Of a DNA stretch of 64,000 bases, positions 1 through 7,894 are shown in pieces. Each line of letters opens with the position of its first letter. Position 1 is the first letter of the stretch. A program made the translations under genes and the position numbers. The DNA is from an uncultured Lachnospiraceae bacterium. GTDB taxonomy: Bacteria; Bacillota; Clostridia; Lachnospirales; Lachnospiraceae. The stretch lies in the NCBI GenBank assembly GCA_934293375.1, contig CAKQYS010000001.1:248001-312000 (forward strand). Reading direction: 5' to 3'. The notes beneath the pieces are model-generated. The model ran no database searches, had not been told where the DNA came from, and saw nothing but the letters and a program-made list of their open reading frames with translations.

Positions 1-942
1 CAGGTCATTGTTGATGTTCATTGCTTCATTCCAATCTGTAACCAGCGTATACACAAGCTCCTCCGTCTGTTTATCGGATGATTCAAAATGCTTTAACAAT
101 TGCTTAAATTCTAACGCTTTAAACATTGTGTATGCATCCTTTGTAAACAGATTCTGTATTTTGGCATCGTCTGGTGTCACATCCAGGTCACAATCCAGTT
201 TGATCGTTGCAAGCTGCTTGGAAAACACAGCCTGATCGTAATATTCCCGGAGATTATTCTGAGCCTTGGCCGGTTTTATTTCGTCAATATGTGCAAATGC
301 ATTTTCAATGGAATGGTATTCTGTAATGATCTTGGTGGCCGTTTTTTCCCCAATTCCGGGTACGCCCTTAATATTATCCGAACTATCTCCCATCAAACCT
401 TTCAGGTCAATAAACTCAGTAGGTGTTACCTGATAGCGATCGCATACATCTTTTGCATAATAGTCTTCTATCACTGTTCCGCTTGGTTTTGTCTTCGGAA
501 TACGAACCAGTATCCGGTCTGTTGCAAGCTGTAAAAGATCTCGATCACCGGATACGATCGTCACCTGATAACCGGAGGCATCAGCTGTTCTTGACAAGGT
601 ACCAATGATATCGTCTGCCTCATAGCCACCCTTCTCTACTGTGACAATTCCCATTGCATGTAACACTTCTTTCATCAATGGCACCTGTTCCCGAAGTTCT
701 GCCGGCATTCCTTTTCTTGTACCCTTGTATTCCTGATACATCAGATGTCTGAATGTAGGCTGATGTACATCAAAAGCAACGAGAATATGGGTTGGATGTT
801 CTTCATCCATCAATTTAAGAAGAATATTCAAAAAACCCAGCACCGCATTTGTATGCTGCCCCTTCTGGTTTGTCAGATCCGGCAACCCATAAAATGCACG
901 GTTTAAGATGCTATGTCCATCAAGCAATAATAATTTATTCAT
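1..942 (-). CDS. polA: DNA polymerase I, N-terminal part (cut by the window edge)
   Basis: Replication and repair polymerase; the first 314 codons are in the window and the gene continues past base 1. What is visible is the 5'-3' exonuclease (FEN-like) domain: the opening MNKLLLLDGHSILNRAFYG carries the first metal-binding aspartate, GYEADDIIGT and GDRDLLQL hold the acidic cluster, and GLMGDSSDNIKGVPGIGEKTA is the helix-hairpin-helix DNA-binding region. The ATG at 942 is preceded by AAGGAGG at good spacing and overlaps the end of the upstream anti-sigma-like gene by 8 bases, so the two are probably translated in coupling. The polymerase domain, and whether a 3'-5' proofreading domain is intact, cannot be judged here. 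Confidence 0.95.
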   Translation of the reverse strand, partial: MNKLLLLDGHSILNRAFYGLPDLTNQKGQHTNAVLGFLNILLKLMDEEHPTHILVAFDVHQPTFRHLMYQEYKGTRKGMPAELREQVPLMKEVLHAMGIVTVEKGGYEADDIIGTLSRTADASGYQVTIVSGDRDLLQLATDRILVRIPKTKPSGTVIEDYYAKDVCDRYQVTPTEFIDLKGLMGDSSDNIKGVPGIGEKTATKIITEYHSIENAFAHIDEIKPAKAQNNLREYYDQAVFSKQLATIKLDCDLDVTPDDAKIQNLFTKDAYTMFKALEFKQLLKHFESSDKQTEELVYTLVTDWNEAMNINNDL

Positions 943-1486
943 TGGAACCTCCTTCTCCCGCAATTGTCTGGTTGACATGATATTGATGTATTTTTTCGTA
1001 GAACACGGCAGTATTGTCTTCCGGCTGCTGTGTTGTCTGCACAGTAATATCACGAATCCGGATTCTGCTGTCATTAAGCAGCGTATCCCCAAAAGTATCA
1101 AGATAATAGTACTCTGTCTGTTTTGAAACTTTTAATTCCTGTTCTTTATGATAAACCCAGTTCAGAAAATTATTATAACCGATGATCAGCCCGGCCAATA
1201 CACAGGCAAACACAATACATACGGATGAGGTCTTTAAATTCTTGGTATTACTGATCTTATGCATGGATTCATCAAGTTTCCGATCCAGATCCCGCTTAAA
1301 ATCAGTGGATAGCTCCTCATTATTGTCAAGTTGTTTCATGCCAACCAGCAAAGTATAATAAATCTCCAGTTCTTCGGAACAATTTTTGCAGTTTTTCACA
1401 TGTTTGACAAACTCCGACAATTCATCTCCTGTCAATTTGTTGTCAATAAATGCCATAATCTTAGTCTGTGCTTCCAGACAAGTCAT
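935..1486 (-). CDS. zf-HC2 anti-sigma-factor-like membrane protein
   Basis: About 183 residues. Near the N terminus is a ZAS-type zinc motif His-x3-Cys-x2-Cys (HVKNCKNC), as in zinc-binding anti-sigma factors. A charged segment follows, then one membrane helix (around SVCIVFACVLAGLIIGYNNF) and a C-terminal part of about 85 residues, probably outside the cell. I chose the ATG at 1486 because AAGGGAG lies 8 bases upstream; a longer reading up to 1537 has no good site. The gene sits between mutY and polA, and no sigma factor is visible nearby, so its partner is unknown. Family knowledge suggests it holds a sigma factor at the membrane, but that is inference; it could be a zf-HC2 protein with another role. 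Confidence 0.75.
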   Translation of the reverse strand: MTCLEAQTKIMAFIDNKLTGDELSEFVKHVKNCKNCSEELEIYYTLLVGMKQLDNNEELSTDFKRDLDRKLDESMHKISNTKNLKTSSVCIVFACVLAGLIIGYNNFLNWVYHKEQELKVSKQTEYYYLDTFGDTLLNDSRIRIRDITVQTTQQPEDNTAVFYEKIHQYHVNQTIAGEGGSNE

Positions 1487-1490
1487 ACGA

Positions 1491-2531
1491 TCACTCCCTT
1501 GCATCAAAAAAGACCCGGAACGCAGTCGGCAGTGCATACTGTCCCATGAGTTCCTGTTCTTTTGCCCATATCAATGGTCCGTCCATATGCCTTACTTCTA
1601 CATAATATGCCGTCATATGCCATTCCACATGTGTAAATACATGGGTATATTTTATTTCTTTATATATTTCACTTGCTTCTATATGATTCTGTTTCAGATG
1701 CTGCATTGCCTGTTGAATGGTAAATGTCTCCTCAACATTATAAAATTCATAAAGACCATGCAGTAATCCTTTTTGTGTCCTTTTTCTGATCGCATAGTAA
1801 TCAGTGTAATCCGCCTGACATCTCATTACGAATACAGACATATGGACATGTTTTCTTTCTCGTTTAGCATTACGCACCGGCAGCTGATCCGTACATCCGG
1901 TCAAATGTGCCTGACAGATAGATGATAGCGGGCATTTTTCACATTTGGGCACACCATTTGGTATACAGATCAAAGCACCCAATTCCATCAATGCCTGTGT
2001 AAAATCTCCACATTGCCTCTCCGGATACCATGCACACACAATGTCATAAAATACACGGCGGGTAGCCGGTATATCTATATTAGATCTGTCTGCAAGCAAT
2101 CTTGCCGTGACTCGAAGCACATTTCCATCTATCGCAGGCGTTTTCTGCCCAAAACAAATGGAAGCAACCGCTCCGGCTGTATATTCCCCAATCCCGGGAA
2201 GCGAACGGATCTGTTCAATCTGTCTCGGAAATTCGCCGCCGAAATCCGTCATGATCACCTGTGCTGCTTTTTTCAGATTGCGTGCACGATTGTAATATCC
2301 CAGACCTTCCCAAAGCTTCATCAGATCATCATCAGGACAATCTGCCAGATCTTCTATCATAGGCAATGCCTTAATAAAGCGGATATAATAGGATTTTACA
2401 GCTTCCACCCTGGTCTGTTGCAGCATAATTTCGGACAACCATACATGATACGGTTCTGTATCTTCTCTCCATGGAAGAAGCCGTTTGTGTTCATAAAACC
2501 ACGGCAAGAGCAGCTTAGATATCTGACTCAT
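1491..2531 (-). CDS. mutY: A/G-specific adenine DNA glycosylase
   Basis: Removes adenine mispaired with 8-oxoguanine in base-excision repair. About 346 residues. Visible are the N-terminal LPWRED and EIMLQQTRV segments with the catalytic glutamate, the helix-hairpin-helix SLPGIGEYTAGAVASICFG with the following catalytic aspartate (AIDGNVLRV), the iron-sulfur cluster cysteines (C-x7-C-x2-C-x5-C in the CIPNGVPKCEKC region), and a C-terminal NUDIX-like domain that reads 8-oxoG. The first cysteine spacing is x7 rather than the textbook x6. Start at 2531: AGGAGG lies 9 bases upstream, whereas the ATG at 2537 is only 3 bases from it. The start lies inside the 3' end of the glycosyltransferase fusion region, so the genes are tightly packed. 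Confidence 0.93.
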   Translation of the reverse strand: MSQISKLLLPWFYEHKRLLPWREDTEPYHVWLSEIMLQQTRVEAVKSYYIRFIKALPMIEDLADCPDDDLMKLWEGLGYYNRARNLKKAAQVIMTDFGGEFPRQIEQIRSLPGIGEYTAGAVASICFGQKTPAIDGNVLRVTARLLADRSNIDIPATRRVFYDIVCAWYPERQCGDFTQALMELGALICIPNGVPKCEKCPLSSICQAHLTGCTDQLPVRNAKRERKHVHMSVFVMRCQADYTDYYAIRKRTQKGLLHGLYEFYNVEETFTIQQAMQHLKQNHIEASEIYKEIKYTHVFTHVEWHMTAYYVEVRHMDGPLIWAKEQELMGQYALPTAFRVFFDARE

Positions 2532-2550
2532 ATACATCGTCCTCCTTATA

Positions 2551-4707
2551 CTACGGGAGATCATTTCCGGCAGCTGTGTACAATTCATACCATTCCTGTC
2601 TTGTCAACTCAATCTTATCGGCCTGACACAAATCCTTTATATGATCCGGGTTCATTGAGCCGATCAACACCTGCATACCGGCAGGGTGCTTTAATATCCA
2701 GGCAATTGCGATCACTGCCTCTGTCACATCATAACGTCTCGCATATGCACTTAACACTTCATTTAATTTAGGGAACCTGTTTTTGTCAAAAATACTGCCC
2801 TCAAACATGCCATATTGCAGCGGGGACCATGCCTGGATCGTAATATCCCGCGTTCTGCAGTAATCCAGTATCATGCCATCTCGATCAGCACTACCATCCA
2901 GATTTGTATTTGCACAGATTGAATTGGTGATCATTCCGGTATGTCCAAGCCCAAATTGCATCTGATCCACCAGGATCGGCTGTGTCATGGCTGTCTGTAA
3001 CATGGATAACTGCATGGAATTAAAATTACTCACACCAAATCCTAGCACCTTACCTGCAGAATATAATACATTTAACGCATCTGCGATCTCATCGGGGATC
3101 ATCAGGGCATCCGGACGATGCAACAGCAAAATATCAATGTAATCTGTATGCAGACGACGTAAAGATTGTTCAACTGATTCTAGAATATGTTTTGCGGACA
3201 AGTCATAATATCCATTGCAGATACCGCATTTTGTCTGAATCCGCATCTTATCACGCATACCACGGTTCTCTGATAACAGGCGTCCAAATTTTTCTTCACT
3301 TGCACCTGCCCCATAAATATCGGCATGATCAAATAAGGTAATACCTTCATCTAAGGCAGTTGTCACAACCCTTGCCACTTCTGTATCGGATAATGTGGCC
3401 ATTCGCATACATCCCAGTGCAATTCTGGATACATCCATATCTGATTCACCGAGATACATACCCATTTTCGAAGGAATCGGTATGATTTCATTCGCATCAT
3501 AGCCAAGCTTATCAGCAAATTTCTCTAACAGTGTCTTATGAGAATGATCTACCAGATAATAGATATTCTCCACTTTATCGGCGAATGTTTTCGTAGAAAA
3601 CTTTAAAACACTGGCACGTGCATTTGATGCAAAATCAACGCGATCGGTTGACATAATATTATTATACAACACTTCTTCCAATGAAGATAAGAATGTTTCC
3701 TCTGTACGATATGTGAATCCATTTTCTCCCTGTGTAATCACACCGTCAAGACATTCATCTTCTCTGGCCACTACCGGCAGTCCGGAGGCTAATGCCTCAA
3801 TATAGGTCAACCCCTGTGTCTCGCTCGTGGAGGCACTGACAAACACATCTGCCATCTGGTAATAATGGGTAATCTCATCCCACGGTCTAGCCCCTGCAAA
3901 TATAATCTGATCTCCATGCCTTAATGTCTCCCTCATCGGTTCTAAGACATCACTTCTATACTCGCCATCTCCTACAATGACAAATCTCGCATCCTTGTGT
4001 TTTTCAAAAAAAGTATCCAGATAACGCATAACCTCATCAATATTTTTTTCCTGACTGACACGCCCCAAATATAAGATCACCTTGTCAGATGCCGACAATC
4101 CAAGTCTGTTCCGATAATCCTGTCGAACCTCCTCTGTGTCATCTCCTCCAAATCGTGCCAGATCAATACCGGTAGGAATCACTGTGATCTCACCAGGTAC
4201 TCCATATGAAGACAATAATTCCTGCACCTTTTTGGTTGGTACAATGATCTCTTCTACACTGCGCACACTGATACGGCTGAAATTCCTTGCAAGTTTTCTG
4301 GCACGGTTCTCATTTGAAATATAATTTTTGATATAGTGTGTGTAGTCTTCATATATTGTATGATAGGTATGCACAACCGGCAAAAAAAGTTCTTTTGCCA
4401 TGATACGACCAAACACCCCAATCGAAAATTCTGTATGCGTATGAATCACATCCAGTTTCATATGTCTGATCTTTTTTGCCAAAAGTGGCTGATAAAACAA
4501 TCCAATCCGCCGTTCCGGAACAAATGTACACGAAATGGATGGTACACGGTATACATTCTTTTCATTTTCCGGAGCACCCGGTGTGGTTGTTGTAATTACA
4601 TATACATTGTGTCCTTTTAACTCTAATTCCTGCTTTAGCAGGTATACGGAATTGGCAACACCGTTGATCTCCGGATAATAGGTATCTGTAAATAATCCAA
4701 TGTTCAT
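2551..4707 (-). CDS. Fusion of glycosyltransferase family 4 and aldo/keto reductase
   Basis: 718 residues forming two apparently complete enzymes. Residues 1 to about 395 are a GT-B glycosyltransferase like the Firmicutes diacylglycerol glucosyltransferases: it opens MNIGLFTDTYYPEINGVANS, has GRVSQEKN, and shows the E-x7-E donor-site motif in SETQGLTYIEALASG. From Met415 an aldo/keto reductase begins (MGMYLGESDMDVSRIALGC) with its catalytic tetrad visible: Asp and Tyr in DHADIYGAG, Lys in IQTKCGI and His in LLLHRPD. No ribosome binding site precedes Met415, so this reads as a genuine fusion. The start at 4707 has AAAGGAG, and the ORF meets ribF in a 4-base overlap. The lipid-glucosyltransferase role is inferred from family; the reductase substrate is unknown. 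Confidence 0.85.
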   Translation of the reverse strand: MNIGLFTDTYYPEINGVANSVYLLKQELELKGHNVYVITTTTPGAPENEKNVYRVPSISCTFVPERRIGLFYQPLLAKKIRHMKLDVIHTHTEFSIGVFGRIMAKELFLPVVHTYHTIYEDYTHYIKNYISNENRARKLARNFSRISVRSVEEIIVPTKKVQELLSSYGVPGEITVIPTGIDLARFGGDDTEEVRQDYRNRLGLSASDKVILYLGRVSQEKNIDEVMRYLDTFFEKHKDARFVIVGDGEYRSDVLEPMRETLRHGDQIIFAGARPWDEITHYYQMADVFVSASTSETQGLTYIEALASGLPVVAREDECLDGVITQGENGFTYRTEETFLSSLEEVLYNNIMSTDRVDFASNARASVLKFSTKTFADKVENIYYLVDHSHKTLLEKFADKLGYDANEIIPIPSKMGMYLGESDMDVSRIALGCMRMATLSDTEVARVVTTALDEGITLFDHADIYGAGASEEKFGRLLSENRGMRDKMRIQTKCGICNGYYDLSAKHILESVEQSLRRLHTDYIDILLLHRPDALMIPDEIADALNVLYSAGKVLGFGVSNFNSMQLSMLQTAMTQPILVDQMQFGLGHTGMITNSICANTNLDGSADRDGMILDYCRTRDITIQAWSPLQYGMFEGSIFDKNRFPKLNEVLSAYARRYDVTEAVIAIAWILKHPAGMQVLIGSMNPDHIKDLCQADKIELTRQEWYELYTAAGNDLP

Positions 4708-5630
4708 AGCAGCTCCTTTTCGTTCAACTGTCTGGCATAACGGACATCCTCTGCAATCTGCGATGTCAATGCTTCTATTGAATCAAACCGGCGTTCCGGT
4801 CTTATAAAATGCAATAATGCTACATGGATCCGTTTCTGATAAAGATCTCCGTCAAAATCAAATAAAAAGGTTTCCAGTCCCACTGCAGCATGTTCTTTCA
4901 CTGTTGGTTTTACACCAAGATTGGCAATTCCGGCATAATCCTTCCCTTCCACTGTCATTTTAACGGCATATACTCCGTACGGAGGCAGTACTTTGTCTGC
5001 AGGCAGCGCAAGATTTGCGGTTGGAAATGAGAGCTTACGGCCCAGCTGGTCGCCTGAAATCACTTTGCCACTTATTGCATATGGATGTCCCATCCAACGA
5101 AATGCCTGCTCCATATTCCCTTCTCTGACTAACTGTTTGATACCGGTTGAACCAATCACATCTGTTCCTTGTGCTAATTTATGAAAGATCTGTAATGTAA
5201 ATCCATAGCGTGGAGCCAGTTTGGTAAGCAGGCTGACATCCCCTGACTGATTTCGTCCAAAATGAAAATCCTCTCCTACTGTCAGATAGCGCATTCCCAA
5301 CTGTCCAATCAGAATATCATGCACAAAATCCTCCGGTTCCATCTGTGAAAATGCATGTGTAAACGGATACTCAATCACAATATCAATGCCAAATGCATCA
5401 AGAAACTGTTCTCTTTCCTCACTTGTCATCAACATACCGTCATAATTTCCCGTTGTAATTTTGACAGGAGATATATCGAAAGTAAATACGGTAGCTGCCA
5501 ATCCGTTCTTCTTCTGATCCAGAATCGCACGCAGCAATAACTGATGTCCTTTATGCAATCCATCAAATTTACCGAGTGCAATAGCTGTATTTTGTATATT
5601 AAATTTCGTATTATGTCTAATATAATTCAT
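4704..5630 (-). CDS. ribF: Bifunctional riboflavin kinase / FAD synthetase
   Basis: Converts riboflavin to FMN and then FAD. 308 residues. The N-terminal nucleotidyltransferase half has GKFDGLHKGHQLLL with the HxGH signature and later VGEDFHFGRNQSGD. The C-terminal riboflavin kinase half has GRKLSFPTANL and the YGVYAVKM strand. Order and length match the bacterial family. The ATG overlaps the stop of truB (ATGA), which is the usual truB-ribF coupling, and its own stop overlaps the next gene by 4 bases. No FMN riboswitch is visible because there is no leader here. Confidence 0.96.
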   Translation of the reverse strand: MNYIRHNTKFNIQNTAIALGKFDGLHKGHQLLLRAILDQKKNGLAATVFTFDISPVKITTGNYDGMLMTSEEREQFLDAFGIDIVIEYPFTHAFSQMEPEDFVHDILIGQLGMRYLTVGEDFHFGRNQSGDVSLLTKLAPRYGFTLQIFHKLAQGTDVIGSTGIKQLVREGNMEQAFRWMGHPYAISGKVISGDQLGRKLSFPTANLALPADKVLPPYGVYAVKMTVEGKDYAGIANLGVKPTVKEHAAVGLETFLFDFDGDLYQKRIHVALLHFIRPERRFDSIEALTSQIAEDVRYARQLNEKELL

Positions 5631-6526
5631 CCTAAAAACATTTTGTATGGCATGAACAGATTTCTCTTTGATGCATACTCATACATTCCTTTTAATTCAT
5701 TGAAACTGTCATAAATGAAGCATCTTTCTCCATCCAATGCCAGCATTCCGGAATCCAAAAATGATGAAGGTGTCAATGGATTCCCATTATACAGATATTT
5801 ATCGGCAGATGCCTGACAATATAGTTTTTTGTAGTGAGGAAACATACTGTCTATCGGCAGAATGATCTCATCCAAACGGTTCTGATCCCGTATCTGCTCT
5901 ATCTGTGATAATGTGTATGCCTCTGAAACGACAAAACTACTGACTCTGTTACGGAGCAGATGTTCCATACACCCCCCACAACCTAACCGTTCTCCGATAT
6001 CACGGCACAGACTTCGTATATAGGTTCCTTTCGAACAACGCACACGAAATTGTATTCTTGGAAGTGCAATTTCTAATATCTGAATATCATAAATCTCTAC
6101 CGGTCTTGCCGGCCGGTCTACTACAATTCCGGCATGTGCAAGCTCATAGAGTTTTTTTCCACCCTGCTTAAGTGCCGAATACATAGGTGGAACCTGATGA
6201 TAGGGACCGACAAATGAAGATATCACTTCTTCTACTTGTCTTACACTGCTGGTAACCGGCTGTTGTGAAAGAATCGTTCCTGAAGTATCTTCAGTATCTG
6301 TAGTTGTCCCAAGCAGCAATGTTGCTGTGTATTCTTTATCTTTGTCGGTAAGCATTTCACACAGTTTTGTTGCATTTCCCAGACATATCACCAAAACGCC
6401 CTCTGCATCGGGGTCCAGAGTACCCGTATGTCCGATCTTTTTCTGTTTTAAAATACCTCTTAACTTTGCCACAACATCAAATGATGTATATCCCGGCTCT
6501 TTATAAACATTTATAATTCCATTCAT
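5627..6526 (-). CDS. truB: tRNA pseudouridine-55 synthase
   Basis: Makes the universal pseudouridine 55 in the T loop of tRNA. About 299 residues. The motif KKIGHTGTLDPDAEGVLVICLG contains the catalytic aspartate; the RCSKGTYIRSLCRDIGERLG segment is the second conserved block; a short C-terminal PUA-like tail follows. I prefer the ATG at 6526 (MNGIINVYKEPGYTSFD), which fits family N termini. A TTG at 6538 would add four residues and abut the nrnA stop. It lies in the classic rbfA-nrnA-truB-ribF order. Confidence 0.95.
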   Translation of the reverse strand: MNGIINVYKEPGYTSFDVVAKLRGILKQKKIGHTGTLDPDAEGVLVICLGNATKLCEMLTDKDKEYTATLLLGTTTDTEDTSGTILSQQPVTSSVRQVEEVISSFVGPYHQVPPMYSALKQGGKKLYELAHAGIVVDRPARPVEIYDIQILEIALPRIQFRVRCSKGTYIRSLCRDIGERLGCGGCMEHLLRNRVSSFVVSEAYTLSQIEQIRDQNRLDEIILPIDSMFPHYKKLYCQASADKYLYNGNPLTPSSFLDSGMLALDGERCFIYDSFNELKGMYEYASKRNLFMPYKMFLG

Positions 6527-6538
6527 AACATTACCCAA

Positions 6539-7495
6539 TCATGACAGGGCAAGCTGCGCCTCTATCTGTTCCAATATAGTAGTCAAAATATCATGATATG
6601 CACCTGTCACGCTGACACCGGCAGCCATTTTATGTCCGCCACCACCCAGACTCACTGCAATATCACTGACATTGACGCGTCCATTTGAACGCAGGCTGAA
6701 TTTATACTGATCATCAGCCTGCTGGTATACGAAAACAGCAGTTTCTATACCTTCAGTAATTCTAAGCTGATCTACGATTCCATCCGTATCCATTTTTGTA
6801 GTGCCACTCTGTGCAAAATCATTCAGATCCAGACAGGAAACAATTACTTTATCCTTAAGATACAGTTCTGCCTTGCACAATGCCACTCCCAATAGTTTAT
6901 TCTGTAAATATGTTTTCTTATAGAAGGTTTGATCGATCACATAATCTGATCTTGCTCCACAATCAAGCAGCACACCGGCAATCTCCATCGTACGCTTCGT
7001 TGTACAGTTATATTTGAACACTCCGGTATCATGTACAATTCCTAAATATAAGGCTTCTGCACATGCTGTTGACAATGCATTGTCCTCTAACAGTTTAAAG
7101 ATGGCTTCCGAAGCTGAACTGGCATCCAAGTCCACTACACAATAATCACCAAATCCCTGATTGCTGACATGATGATCCACGCAGATTGTTCTTGATGCAG
7201 TCTGAAAATACTTGCCAAACTCACCATGTCTGCCGGTATCTCCGCAGTCAAGACTGATAGCAAGGTCATATACATCATCCGAATCACAATGATGACAGAC
7301 TGCATCTGCCCCCTCCAGAAACATGAAATCCGAAGAAAACGGCTGCAGATAAACAGTCAGTCTGCTCTTATGAAAATGCTCTTTTATATAGTTATATAAT
7401 CCAAGGCATGATCCAACACAATCACCATCCGGATTGATGTGTCCCAAAATGGCAATTGTATCCGCAGCCTCTATCATTTCAATCAATCGACTCAT
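6539..7495 (-). CDS. nrnA: DHH-family oligoribonuclease / pAp phosphatase
   Basis: Degrades very short RNA fragments and dephosphorylates 3'-phosphoadenosine 5'-phosphate. About 318 residues. Motifs: GHINPDGDCVGS (metal-binding aspartates), SLDCGDTGR, the defining DHH in CVDHHVSNQG, and the C-terminal DHHA1 signature SLGGGGHKMAAG. A GTG at 7519 would overlap the rbfA stop; the ATG at 7495, preceded by TGAGGA at short spacing, gives the usual family N terminus. Both are possible. Position next to rbfA and truB matches Firmicutes. Confidence 0.93.
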   Translation of the reverse strand: MSRLIEMIEAADTIAILGHINPDGDCVGSCLGLYNYIKEHFHKSRLTVYLQPFSSDFMFLEGADAVCHHCDSDDVYDLAISLDCGDTGRHGEFGKYFQTASRTICVDHHVSNQGFGDYCVVDLDASSASEAIFKLLEDNALSTACAEALYLGIVHDTGVFKYNCTTKRTMEIAGVLLDCGARSDYVIDQTFYKKTYLQNKLLGVALCKAELYLKDKVIVSCLDLNDFAQSGTTKMDTDGIVDQLRITEGIETAVFVYQQADDQYKFSLRSNGRVNVSDIAVSLGGGGHKMAAGVSVTGAYHDILTTILEQIEAQLALS

Positions 7496-7508
7496 ATATT
7501 CCTCACAA

Positions 7509-7886
7509 TTATATTTCACTGTCTTCCTTCGGCAGATCCTTTGTTACTTCATCAATTTTTTTAGACATATTCACACCATATGCAATCGACTGATCCATAA
7601 TAAAGATAAGCTCAGGTGTGTTTCTTAAATTGATAGAGCGTGCCAGCTCCTTTCGGATGTAACCGGCCGCACTATTTAATCCCTTCAATGTGTCCGCCTG
7701 GGACTGTTCATCTCCCAGCACACTGATAAATGCTTTGCATTGTTTGAGATCCGGTGTCACCATGACATCTACAACAGATGTCATGGGATGAATTCTAGGA
7801 TCTTTGATTTCGTATGCAATAATACGGGACAATTCTCTGTGTACTTCAGAGTTGATCCTCGTATTTTTAATACTGTTTTTTCTCAT
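7509..7886 (-). CDS. rbfA: 30S ribosome-binding factor A
   Basis: Binds immature 30S subunits and helps 16S rRNA 5'-end maturation. 125 residues, normal length, with the KH-type fold signature: HRELSRIIAYEIKDPRIHPMTSVVDV, then TPDLKQCKAFISVLG, and a C-terminal LRNTPELIFIMDQSI. ATG at 7886 has AGGAG five bases upstream. It directly follows infB (8-base gap). Confidence 0.96.
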   Translation of the reverse strand: MRKNSIKNTRINSEVHRELSRIIAYEIKDPRIHPMTSVVDVMVTPDLKQCKAFISVLGDEQSQADTLKGLNSAAGYIRKELARSINLRNTPELIFIMDQSIAYGVNMSKKIDEVTKDLPKEDSEI

Positions 7887-7894
7887 ATATACTC

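Noticed and set aside
2013..2771. 252-codon plus-strand frame opposite mutY
   Set aside because: Antisense to clear mutY and aldo/keto reductase motifs; no ribosome binding site and no recognisable domain.
3463..3465. Met415 of the glycosyltransferase fusion as a separate start for the reductase
   Set aside because: No Shine-Dalgarno sequence upstream and no stop codon between the two domains.
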